A DNA stretch of 64,000 bases, taken from NCBI GenBank assembly GCA_033439265.1, contig JAVTVX010000017.1, positions 13,166,001 through 13,230,000 on the forward strand, given 5' to 3'. The position numbers and the translations under genes are program-made. Positions 23,185 through 34,409 of this stretch are shown in pieces; position 1 is the first letter of the stretch, and each line of letters starts with the position of its first letter. Origin of the DNA: Dillenia suffruticosa. Its lineage: Eukaryota > Streptophyta > Magnoliopsida > Dilleniales > Dilleniaceae. A model generated the notes under the pieces. That model did not search any database. It was not told where the DNA came from and worked only from the letters and a program-made list of their open reading frames with translations.

Positions 23185-24083
23185 TGTAGGAGTCAAAAAC
23201 TGTAAAGGAATATTCTGATAAACTTCTCAGGATTGTCAATCGGGTAAGATTGTTTGGAACTGAATTTTCTGATTCCAGAATTGTTCAAAAAATTCTTGTA
23301 TCAATTTCAGAGAGGTTTGAATCAACAATCTCCTCTCTAGAAAATACTAAAGGTCTATTAAGTATCACCTTGGTAGAATTGTTGAATGCATGAGAGGCTC
23401 AGGAATAGCACAGATTAATGAGACAGGAAGGTTCAATGAAGGGTGCTCTCCAAGCCAAATTGCAGATCAACTAGAGTAACATGTGGAAGAAAAGCAATAG
23501 CTACCAATCTAAAGTTGCCAACATTATTACCACCAACAATGCAGAAACTAATAAGCCAAGTTATCCTCCATGTCAGCATTGTGGAAGGAGGGGCCATCGT
23601 CACTTGAAGTGTTGGAAAAGGCTTGATGTGAGATGCAACGAATGCCATCAACTAGGTCATATTGCAAAGATCTGCAGAAACAAAAACCAGCAGCAACAAA
23701 TTAAAGCCCAAAAAGCTAACCAACAAGAGGAAGGGCAATTATTTGTGGCAACTTGTATTTCCACCAACAATTCAAGCGAAAGCTGGGTGACCAATGGTGG
23801 TTGCACCAACCATATGACTCATGATGTGGAGCTCTTCAAAGAGCTTGATAAGAATGCTATCTCTAAAGTCAGAATAGGCAATAGAGAATGCATTGATGTC
23901 AAAGGAAAAGGAACAATTGCAATCGAATGTTGTACAGGTACAAAATTAATTACTGATGTTTTATTTGTGCCCAACATTAATCAAAATCTAGGTGTTGGCC
24001 AGCCGCTCGAAAAAGGATTCAAGGTTCTATTTGAGAATCGAATGTGCTTGATTAAGGATCATGAAGGGCTTGGTTTGTTCTGA
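23185..24083 (+). pseudogene. gag end and protease region of copia B (fossil)
   Basis: The gag C-terminal part reads SKTVKEYSDKLLRIVNRVR and VSISERFESTISSLENTK. Two CCHC-type knuckles follow at 23570-23690 (CQHCGRRGHRHLKCW and CNECHQLGHIAKIC). The region reading CTNHMTHDVELFKELD and GTIAIECCTGTKLITDVLFV is the copia protease to pre-integrase stretch. It is separated from the first gag part only by gypsy D and its target duplication. A few breaks are present. Confidence 0.85.
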
Positions 24084-24239
24084 GTGAAGATGAGAGGCAA
24101 GAGTTTCTCATTTGACTTGATGGAAAAAGAGCAAGCTGTCAAACAATACAACTGCTTTGGTACAAAAGGATCGGCCATTTCAATCACGCTGTACTGCTGC
24201 TGATGAAGAAGATGGAACCTGTGTGAGGCTTACTACCAC

Positions 24240-25396
24240 TTGATGAGCATCTCGAAAGCTATGCAGCATGTCAATATCAAGCAAACTAGGTTGCCATTCT
24301 CATCGGCAGCTTGGAGAGCATCAGAGAAGTTGCAGCTGATCCATATAGATCTTTGTGGACCTATGCCAGAACCCTCATTAAAAGGAAGTAAATATTTCCT
24401 TAACCTTATTGATGACTTCTCCAGAATGTATTGGATTTACTTCTTGAGGTTTAAGTCACAGGTTGCAGAAGTTTTCCTCAAATTTAAAACATGGATAGAA
24501 AATCAAAGTGGATGTAAAATACAAGTCTTGAGATCTAATATGGAAAGGAAGAATAAAGCAATAATGGAGATGGTTCGATGTATATTGCATGATAAAGGAA
24601 TTCCAAAAAGGTTCTGGGCTGAAACTACCAATACAGCCGTGTTCTTGATGAATAGACTTCCTACCAAAGGAGTGAATGGAAAAACTCCATTTGAAGCTTG
24701 GTACGGCTCCAAACCTTCTCTTCAAAATCTAAAAGTCTTTGGTTGTGTTTGCTTCTCACATGTACCACAGGCAAAAAGAGATAAGTTTGATAGAAAAACA
24801 AAATCTTAAAGCTTACAGCATTTTTCAACTACAAACTAAGAAAATCCTTGTGAGCAGAGACGTTCATTTTGTGAAGGAGCAGCAATGGTGTTGGGAAGGA
24901 GAACAAGGAAAAGAGGTTGCAAATTATCCTCAAGTTGATAAGGAAGATGTTGATGATGAACCTATTCCAGGAACAAGACTACTCTCTGATGTTTATCAGA
25001 GATGTAACATTGCAACATATGAACCTGTTGGTTTTCATGAAGCTGAAAAGGATCCAAAATGGATGACTGCAATGTAGGAGGAAATAAATATGATTGAGAA
25101 AAATCAAACATGGAAGTTGGTTGATAGACCTTCGCATAAAAAAGTCATTGGAGTCAAGTGAGTTTTTAGAACCAAGTTGAACGCTGATGGTTTTATTAAC
25201 AAACACAAGGTTAGGCTTGTGGTGAAAGGATATGCACAAGTGCTTGGGAGTGGATTTTTCTGAAACATTTGCTCATGTTGCACATCTTGACACCATTAGA
25301 CTACTTCTGGCATTCGCTGCGTAAAAGGGTTGGACAGTGTTTCAACTAGATGTCAAATTTGCCTTCCTCAATGTTATTTGCAAAAGGGGACGAAAT
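24240..25396 (+). pseudogene. Integrase and start of RT, copia B (fossil)
   Basis: Copia integrase core: LQLIHIDLCGPMPEPSLKGS, KYFLNLIDDFSRMYWIYFLR, then FWAETTNTAVFLMNRLPTKG and TPFEAWYGSKPSLQNLKVFG. From about 25040 the RVT_2 start is seen: EAEKDPKWMTAM, then IEKNQTWKLVDRP and VFQLDVKFAFLNV. The left LTR of gypsy E begins directly after. RNase H of this element appears only at 52541. Confidence 0.85.
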
Positions 25397-26542
25397 TGTA
25401 ATACCAAAAAAAAAAAAAACTCCCTTCACTCTTCCCCCCCTTTCTTCACCCGAGAGCCCCCTCCCCCCTTCCCCCTCCCCCCAAACTCCATTTTCCTTTT
25501 CTTTCTCCCATTCCTTCTCTCTCGGCACTTTCTTTCTTTCCCTTCTCTCCTTGCTCTCTTCAAGTGCAACTAACTTCAAGCAAAAACTCTTATATTGAAG
25601 GTTCTAAAACTCCAAACAAACCATTAGAGGTTGAGTTAGTGAAGGAAGTGGATATTTAGAGGGAGAAAAATCTAGAGTTTTGGAGTGGTTCAATAATTGA
25701 TGAAATTGACGGTTCTAATAAAGGTAATACTCTATCCTAAACTTGAGTTTTAATTATTTTTGTATAAACTTAATATTTATATTGAGATTTGGGATTTTGT
25801 AGAGAGAAAGAGATTTAGGATTTGAAGGTGATGTAACCAATAGACAAAATTGATGGTTCAAGTGAAATAATTTATTTTCTTTTATCTTAAATTAGATGTT
25901 TTTTATTAATATATAAATTTTATGTTGAGATTGGAAGAATAAAGTTTAGCGATTTTAACATAGAATGTATGTAATGTTAATATTTGGAAAAATCTTGGAA
26001 GGGGAATTATTTCCCTAGGTTGATGATATAGTTTGATAAAATTAGATGATAGATTGATGAATTCTGAAAAAATAGAATTTGGGTTGTGCGAAAAATATTA
26101 TTTTTTCCTAGTGTTTGTCAGTGATTAATTGATAAATTCGTATCTAATGATTTAGATTAAAATAATTAAAGAGTCAAGAAGAATTTACCTTGGATTGGAT
26201 TATGGATCGGGAGTAATTACTAGCCCAAGAGATAAGTGGATGCATAATTATGATTTTAAATGAGAAAATGTTTTACCAATATTTTTAAAATTGATTTATA
26301 AATTAGTTTGTAATCGTAGAGTGTCCCAAAAGGGAGTTTGGAATGAAATGCATTCAAATATTTTATTGAAATAATGTATCATATTTATTGATCATATTAA
26401 ATATGTTAGTATTGAACTCACGATTTAAGTAATGTTTGAACTATTGTAGCATATTTTGATATATGCTATGAGATTTGGGAAATAATGTTTGAATGTATAT
26501 TCCAATGGCTATAGTCATTCCCCCACGGTGTGGTCTGACGGG
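25397..26542 (+). repeat. LTR of gypsy E, left piece
   Basis: It begins TGTAATACCA, the same start as the gypsy F 3' LTR (TGTAATACCAG). Then come a pyrimidine-rich leader (25425-25560) and AT-rich sequence. The phrase ggctatagtcattccccc near 26505 resembles a phrase in the gypsy D LTR. It is cut by gypsy F at acaacg. Confidence 0.72.
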
Positions 26543-26548
26543 ACAACG
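26543..26548. repeat. Probable target-site duplication of gypsy F, left copy
   Basis: acaacg here recurs at 36919-36924 at the other end of gypsy F. The exact boundary is uncertain by two or three bases because the hexamer overlaps the terminal ca of the LTR. It still shows that the sequences on both sides once joined. Confidence 0.7.
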
Positions 26549-29100
26549 TAACACCAGATAAAGAGAAAAAAAAAATTTCTGGATTAGGGCTAAAAAGCCC
26601 TGATCTCTTTTTTTCCCCATTTCTCTCTCTCTCTCTCTCTCTCCCTCTCTCCCTCTTTCTCTCTTTCTCTTCTCCTCTGCCGCGGCCTCTCCCTTCCGCC
26701 ACCTTACCCAGCCGCAGCGCGACCACGCTGCTGCGGGTGCCACCCTTCCGCGAGCACGCCACTGCGCAGAACCTTCCTCCCGCGAGCGCTACCACCTCGA
26801 GCCATCGCGAGCCTTGCGAGCGATCTCTCGCGACCCAGAGCTCAAGCCAGCGCGTGACTCCGCACAAGCAAGTGCACGACCCAGCGCTAGCTAGCGCGCG
26901 GCCCAGTGCGCTACCCAATGCGCGGCCCAGTGCGCGGCCCAGTGCGCGCCCCAGCACGAGCCAACGCATGACACCTACGCGAGCCAACGCGACCCACTGT
27001 GCAAGCGTGAGCCCTAGCCCGTGAACGGGCTAGCCCACCAACCGCGAGCCCACCAGCTGCCCAAGGCCCAGTCAGCCGCGGCCCACTACAACCCACGACC
27101 TATTGGGACCCGTGCACCCATTATCGACCCACGAGCCTATTGCGGCCCGCAAAACCCGCTACGGCTAGCAAGCCAGGCTGAGAGTCCGCAAGCCCACAGC
27201 GGGCCAGCCCATTAGCCCGCCAGCCGTGACGGCTAGCGAGCCCGCGACCGGCTTTCCCTTTCGAGGGCTCACCTGCATCTTCTGTACTGCAGATAACGAC
27301 TATATTTGGTTGAAATTCTAGGATTTGGTGTTGGAAATTTAATTGTTTCTAATATATTTGAAATTTGGAATTATTACAGGTTTTAGATCAACCCGACGGG
27401 AGAACGACAGTTAGGTTTGAAACCCGAGGAACCCTATATGAGAGAAACGCATTCACTTCACAATGTGAATAAATTTTGTTGATAAAATCCCATATTAGGG
27501 TTTTATTTGATATAAAATTTGATGATTTGATTAGATTTGTCTTTTGGAGAGTCGTTGAAAAATAGGGAGTGACCACCTCCCTAGATAAATGAGTGAAACT
27601 CTAATCTTTTGTATAAAATAGTAAAACGTGTTTTCTACTATGTTTTCGATAAAACATGCTTTAATATGCATTCTTTTGACGTATGATATTAAATTTAAAA
27701 ATCTGTTTTGTGATTTTTGGAGTGTCTTGAATTATATTTACAATTACTATGCATCCATGGTTTGAAATTAAACAATAATTGTACCATCGCTTGAAAATGT
27801 ATAAATTTCATTTTTATACCGTTCCATTGATATGTTGTTTTGAAATGAATTGATAAGACGTATTTGCACGTAAATTTAAAAATGTTTTTGATGAACTATG
27901 TGGGTTGGATGCCTACTAGTCATGCGATGATATGATTTTACTTGTGGGAAGTTGTGCCCTTGTGATACTATGAGACGTTGTGCCCTTATGATACTATGAT
28001 GATTCCGTAGCTACGAAAGGCGTTTGTAGAGGTTCGGGTTGCCCGGATACGCTTCTGCAGGAGATATCCACAAATGTCATTTATTCTAAAGGTTATAGGC
28101 GCGGCCGGTTGAACCCACGTAGGGGGAGGACGTATGTGACACCACCATCTAGCACCGGGCGGGGTCCTATACACGTTGATGAGTTAGCCCCAACGAACTC
28201 ATGGCCAATGTCGGGATAGAGAGCCTTTAAAGTCTATGCATAATAAAACCCCCGATGCGCCTGTTCTTGGTCACGCTTAACCTTTACCAGGACCATTTTT
28301 TGGCTCTCTCTGATATTACTTGATTTTAAATGGATACATATATGCTTGTTATCGTGTGATTGATTAAATGATTTCAAATTGCTAAATATATCATGTTTTG
28401 CTGCAAAATGTAAATTTTTGTTCCAAATGATATTATTTGACACTCTAATTGTTCACCTATACTATTTATGCTTGATATTATCCCCCTCACTCACTGAGTA
28501 TCTTCACATGATACTCACCCCTCCATTTTCTCTCCTCAGACAGGTTTTTTGTGATAGAGCGACATTACAAGCTCTATAGCGGATTTGGTGTTCCCGACAG
28601 TGAGATTTACTTTAAATAGAAATATGAAATCTTAATTCAGTTTTGACCCTGTGAGGTTTTGACATTGAGGTCCGTATTTGGCCGTGTATTTATTTTGGGA
28701 TGACTGTATAATTTAACTCTCATATTTCATTTGTATTGAGGCGATTGTATATATTTAATGTTACTTGGGAAAATTATTGTATATAAGATAAAAGTTAGAT
28801 CCGCTCAGTGTGGTGGCTGTTCAATCTCTAGTTGGGCATGACAGTAGAGGTCTGTGGTTAGGACTATTAGAAATTTTATAGTCTTGCATTGTCCTGGATA
28901 TTTGGCAGTGGTGTTTGTTGATTTTGGAGAGGTCGGGATGACCATTCATTTAAATTACACGTTGATTTTAATTATACAAGTTTAATTGTACAAAGAAAAC
29001 TTTCGATTTATGGGGAGATTCTACCCGATTTTCTGTAAAAATACAGTCGGCATTCAGGGACAACAGGCGGCTGTTCATGATCCCGGTTTGGGGCGTGACA
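26547..29100 (+). repeat. 5' LTR of gypsy F
   Basis: It pairs with 34410-36921. Near its start is gggctaaaaagccct (26586-26600), then a CT tract (26623-26670), then a CpG-rich block to about 27260 and AT-rich sequence after. The palindrome TTCCGTAGCTACGAA lies at 28003-28017, as in the gypsy A LTR. It ends gggcgtgaca before the primer site. Confidence 0.92.
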
Positions 29101-29107
29101 ATTCTAT

Positions 29108-29119
29108 TGGTATCAGAGC
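29108..29119 (+). other. Primer-binding site, gypsy F
   Basis: tggtatcagagc, the exact initiator-methionine tRNA complement, lies seven bases after the LTR. Confidence 0.9.
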
Positions 29120-29395
29120 GTCTAGGTTTGAGAAAAGATAAAAGTCTTCCCAAGTATACGAAAAGTTCTCAATGCATTAAAAAGTTTCATACAGTCATTT
29201 AAAGTCCCGTACTTGGCCATAGGTATATAAATTCGTCTATTTTAGGGAGTTGGATACATAACGCATCTAACTCATTTCTTCACATTCGAATGTTTTAAAT
29301 CATAGTTCATTTATTTTTAGGGGGTTAGTTACGGAGCAACTAACCCTAATTCTTGATTTCTATTTATTAACAATGTATTTTTTTTCGCTGAATTA

Positions 29396-30757
29396 TGCCA
29401 CCTAGACGTGGTAGGAGAGGTGCTAGATTCGCCTCACTTGAGGGTCCTCACTCGAGCACGCTCACTAGCACCACCCCCAGCACCTCCACCGGCTATTACA
29501 GTCGAGATTCCTCCACCACTACTCGATGCCTTGATGCAGTGGCAAGAGTGGTACAATAGATATGGGGCGCAGATGCCACCACCTCCACTACAGACTCCAG
29601 CGACCGCACCTACGGCCGTACCTTCTCCTTCGGCATTGATTCCTCCTTCGATGGTCGGTCCTTCCGTTTCTACTCCGACCGATGAGACGTCGGCTACCTT
29701 GAGGCGCATCCATGAGCTCACACAGTTAGTAAAAGAGTCTCGGCAGCTCAGATGCACTGATTTTTCAGGATCCAATGATGTAGTAGCGGCGAAACACTGG
29801 ATCAACAGGATTCGTAGGATCCTTACAGATTTGGGGTTGTCAAATGAGCTAAAATTGAAAGTTGTTGAGAGACTCCTCGATGGAGATGTCATCTCGTGGT
29901 AGGAGGCTATCCGTGACAGTGCTACACAAATCCTGCGGTGGGAGGACTTTCTACGAGAGTTCGACCGTAGGTACTTTACCCCATTCCAGCAGGACTGGAT
30001 GAGGACGGAGTTCTTGCACTTGCACCAGAGGACGAGGTCAGTTTCAGAGTACGAGGCTGAGCTTAGATAACTAGCGGCCTTTGTCCCCGATATGGCTATA
30101 CCGGCTCAGATGAGGTTCAAGTTTGAAGATGGCCTCCAATTGAGCATCAGGAAGTATATGACGGTGACTCCCTCTTTTACACTATTAGAAGTGATTGATT
30201 CAGCATATCAGGTGCAAGAGATCGTCCGAGCAGAGGCTAGACAGAGGGAGAGTCACCGAAGAGGAAGACTGGGTCACAGGGTGGACAGTCGTCGAAGAGG
30301 GGTATAGATTCTGGATATCCCGGAGGTTCTTCTAGCTTCAGACCAGCAGCACTGGGACAGGGACCTCGACCACAGGGTTTTGGGGTACCAGCCCCTAGTA
30401 TCTCTACACAGTCTACTACACAGAGACCGCTCTTCTACCGTAGATGCAGCAGCCACCATACCTTTGGGGCATGTAGAGTACCAGTTACTTACTTTCAGTG
30501 TGGGAAGCAAGGTCACGTTAGGAGTGTCTGTCCCGCTCACTAGACTGCAGGGGGCACCTGTACTACATTATAGAGTCGTACTGGTACTTCTGGCACAGGC
30601 CAGCAGGGGGCACCTGCACACTCAGCTCTTACTGCTCACCAGACTGCAGCCGGGAGTAATGTAGTGTCAGGATCGTCGCGACAGCAGCCTAGGGCCCAGG
30701 CTCGTATGTTTGCGATGACACAGAAGGATACACAGGCAAATCCTGATATTATTGTGG
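29396..30757 (+). pseudogene. gag of gypsy F
   Basis: It starts at the ATG of MPPRRGRRGARF. The gag core is clear: LRRIHELTQLVKESRQLRC, AKHWINRIRRILTDLGL, LKLKVVERLLDGD, then LREFDRRYFTPFQQD and MAIPAQMRFKFEDGLQLSIR. A degenerate CCHC knuckle lies near 30490-30540. The wording is close to gypsy A gag at 960-1540. Several breaks are present. Confidence 0.85.
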
Positions 30758-30878
30758 GTAATCCTCCCACAAACCTCTCAGTGTAGGACTTTTGTTGTAC
30801 CTTCTGTATGATATATATATATATTTTGATGTCGATGTACAGTTTTGACTAGTTAAAGCTTTTGAAGCTTAACTAGTT

Positions 30879-30929
<51 letters not shown>

Positions 30930-30978
30930 CACTTTTTCTTCATATTTTAAATTATGTTGATATTTTTCTTACTTTTAG
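30758..30978 (+). other. Intron-like gag/pol spacer with bulged hairpin and AT microsatellite, gypsy F
   Basis: It opens with GTAATC after gag and ends with cttacttttag just before the protease. The hairpin at 30848-30877 has inner arms AAGCTT and AAGCTT, loop ttg, outer arms ACTAGTT and AACTAGT, and one bulged A. A long (AT)n run follows at about 30882-30924. Gypsy A has the same order of edge, bulged hairpin, AT run and edge. Confidence 0.55.
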
Positions 30979-30983
30979 GTACC

Positions 30984-32810
30984 ATGCGAATATTCGGTAT
31001 CGACGCTAGTATTCTCATAGATATCGGTTCGAATTTTTCCTATGTGAGCGACACGTTCGCTCGCCATTTTGATAGACCTCTCTCGCCACTTGATGCGGAG
31101 ATTCTGGTAGTCACTCTTCTTGACAAGCATATCATTCGAGATATAGTCTATAGGGGCTGTGAGGTTGGTATTGGGGAAGCGATATTGGAAGCAGATCTGA
31201 TTCCGCTCCCTATCATGGATTTCGATGCCATCCTAGAGATGGATTGGCTGAGTTTACACCGAGCTTCCGTGGATTGTTTTACGAAAGAGGTTGAGTTTAG
31301 GAGATCCGAGCAGCCACCATTAGTATTCTGGGGTGAGAGACGAGTATTGCCCCCTAGTATTATCTCTGTTATGAAGGCCAGACGCTTGGTACACCATGGT
31401 TGTGCGGCTTATCTAACTTATGTTGTCGACACCACCGTTGAGGGATCGAGGCTTGAAGATGTCCCTGTGGTGCAGGAATTTTTAAATGTGTTCCCCAAGA
31501 AGTTTCCCGGATTACCACCAGTTCGGAAGTTCGATTTCGAGATTGATCTAGTACCGAGGACCAATTCTATTTCTATTTCGCCAAACAGAATGGCACCTGC
31601 TGAACTGAGAGAGCTTAAAACTCAGTTACAGGAACTTTTGGACAAGGGGTTTATTCGCCCGAGCACTTCACCTTGGGGTGTTCCAGTGCTGTTTGTAAAG
31701 AAAAATGATGGTACATTTCGATTTTGTGTGGATTACAGACAATTGAATAAAGCCACCATAAAAAACAGATATCCCTTGCCACGTATAGATGATTTGTTTG
31801 ATCAGCTGCAGGGAGCTAAGGTTTTCTCTAAGATTGATCTCCGTTCGGGTTATCATCAGTTGAGAATTCAAGCCGAAAATGTGCCTAAGACAGCTTTTCG
31901 CACCCGATATGGTCATTACGAGTTTCTAGTCATACCATTTGGGCTGACTAATGTCCCAGCTGCTTTCATGGATTTGATGAATCGAGTTTTTCACGACTAC
32001 TTGGATCGGTTCGTCATCGTATTCATCGATGACATCTTGATATATTCACGGAGTGATGAAGATCTTGTTGAGCACCTTCGGGTTGTATTGTAGATACTCC
32101 GTGAGAAGCAGCTATATGTCAAATTCTCAAAATGTGAGTTTTGGCTTAGACAAATTGGGTTTTTGGGGCACATTGTTTCCACGGAGGGTATTTATGTTGA
32201 TCCGCGGAAGGTTGAGACTATAGTGAAGTGGGAGCAACCACAAATAGTTACCGAAATTCATAATTTTCTCAGTTTGGCTGGGTATTATTGCAGATTTGTA
32301 GAGGGATTCTCCCAGATAGCTGCTCCGTTGTCGAGATTGACCCAGAAGGGGGTCAAGTTTGTTTGGGATGATCGTTGTTAGGCGAGCTTCCAGGAGCTCA
32401 AACAACGGTTGACATCCGCTCCTATTTTAGCAATTCCCACTAGTAGTTGGGAGTATACAGTGTACAGTGATGCTAGTCGACAGGGATTGGGTTGTGTTCT
32501 AATGCAGGATGGTCGGGTTATTGCATATGCCTCGCGACAGCTGAAAAAACATGAGATTAATTATCCGACACATGATTTGGAGTTGGCAGCCATAGTTTTC
32601 GCATTGAAGATATGGCGGCATTATCTTTATGGGGTGACCTGTAGAGTATTTATAGATCACAAGAGTTTGAAATATCTATTAACCCAAAATGAGCTAAATT
32701 TGAGACAAAGGAGATGGTTAGAACTCCTCAAAGATTATGACCTCATTATTGACTACCATCCGGACAAGGCGAATGTTGTAGCAGATGTCTTGAGTCGGAA
32801 GTCAGCATGA
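30984..32810 (+). pseudogene. Protease, reverse transcriptase and RNase H, gypsy F
   Basis: The protease region opens [20 protein letters not shown] and leads to [19 protein letters not shown]. Reverse transcriptase runs from about 31640 to 32240 with [58 protein letters not shown] and the catalytic [11 protein letters not shown]. RNase H (about 32400-32810) shows [38 protein letters not shown] and [18 protein letters not shown], then [19 protein letters not shown] few breaks are present. Confidence 0.9.
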
Positions 32811-32984
32811 TCCTCACAGTCAACAGAGAAAACCTACCTTTCTTGTTTAGTGGGACTCCGAGCCTTAGGAGTCAGTTTGACTAACGATGATCAGGGAGGC
32901 TTACTAGCCAGATTTGAGGTCAGGCCGACTTTGTTCGACCGTATCAGAGAGCTCTAGAGTACAGATAAGGAGATTCAGGGTTTT

Positions 32985-34360
32985 GTGGATAGAGTCCGCA
33001 GAGCTGAGGTCGGAGACTTCAGAGTCCTTGATGATAGACTCATGGTATTTAGAGACAGAGTGTGTGTCCCGACCGATAGTGATCTTCGACGTGCTATTCT
33101 TGAGGAAGCACATTCTTCTGCATATGCTATGCATCCCGGGGGTATGAAGATGTACCGGACCATCAGAGGTAGCTATTGGTGGTCAGGCATGAAGAGAGAT
33201 ATAGCAGAGTTTGTGGCACGATACTTGGTGTGCCAACAGGTGAAGGCCCGGCATCAGCGTCTAGCGGGCACACTGCAGCCTCTTCCCATTCCTGAGTGGA
33301 AATGAGAGCATATTACTATGGAGTTCGTGATGGGGTTGCCGCGGACTTCTACACGGCATGATGCGATTTGGGTGATTGTCGATCGACTCACCAAATCTGC
33401 ACATTTTATCCCTATCTGCGGTGACTATTCCCTAGAGGCGTTGGCACGTCTCTACATTGATACCATAGTTCGGCTTCACGGGGTGCCTGTGTCGATTGTT
33501 TCAGATAGGTACCCTAGGTTCACATCTAGGTTTTGGCCCAAGTTGCAAGAGGTATTGGGTACTAGATTGAATTTCAGTACAACATATCATCCTCAGATGG
33601 ACGGCCAGTCTAAGAGGACCATTCAGATCCTTGAGGACATGCTGAGGGCATGTGTGATGGATTTCCGAGATAGTTGGGATCGGCACCTTCCACTGGTCGA
33701 ATTCGCATATAATAACAGTTATCAAGCCAGTATAGGGATACCCCCGTATGAGGCACTATATGGTAGGAAGTGCCGCACCCCGATATGCTGGGATGAGGTC
33801 GGAGAGCGACGTCTCAGCAGTGTTAAATTGATTGAACAAACAAAGGATAAAGTTAAGGTTATCCGTAAGCGGATGAAAGCCGCCCAGGACAGACAGAAGA
33901 CGTATGCTGATCGTAGGTGGCGACCTCTTGAGTTTGCTACGTGAGATAGGGTTTTCTTAAGGATATCTCCTTGGAAGAGAGTTATACGGTTCAGGCAGCG
34001 GGGCAAGTTGAGCCCCAGATATATTGGGTCCTTCCGTATCCTTGAGAGGGTCGGGAGTGTGGCATATAGATTGGAGCTGCCAGATGAACTATCCCGTATT
34101 CACGACGTATTTCATATCTCAGTACTCAGGAAATACTTGACCGATCCTTTTCATGCACTTGAGCCTCCACCTCTTGAGTTACGAGAGGAGCTTAGCCTTC
34201 CAATTCAGGCCGTGACTATTCTAGATCGGTAGGTTAGAAAGCTGCGAAGTAAGGAAATTTCATTGGTCAAAGTTTTGTAGAGAAGTGATCAGATCAAGGA
34301 GGAGACTTGGGAGCCCGAGGAGGCCATGAGAAGACAGTACCCCCATTTGTTTGCAGCTTA
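32985..34360 (+). pseudogene. Integrase and chromodomain-like end, gypsy F
   Basis: The H2C2 zinc region reads HSSAYAMHPGGMKMYRTIRG and ARYLVCQQVKARHQ. The catalytic core includes HDAIWVIVDRLTKSAHFIPI, VSIVSDRYPRFTSRFWPK and LEDMLRACVMDFRDSWDRHL. The C-terminal part has LSPRYIGSFRILERVGSVAY and HDVFHISVLRKYLTDPFHAL, ending with the chromodomain-like EETWEPEEAMRRQYPHLF. A few breaks are present. Confidence 0.9.
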
Positions 34361-34391
34361 GTCCTCTTTTAGTTTCGAGAACGAAACTTGA

Positions 34392-34409
34392 TTTTAGGGG
34401 GTTAGAAAA
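34392..34409 (+). other. Polypurine tract, gypsy F
   Basis: tttagggggttagaaaa lies directly before the 3' LTR start TGTAATACCAG. Confidence 0.8.
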
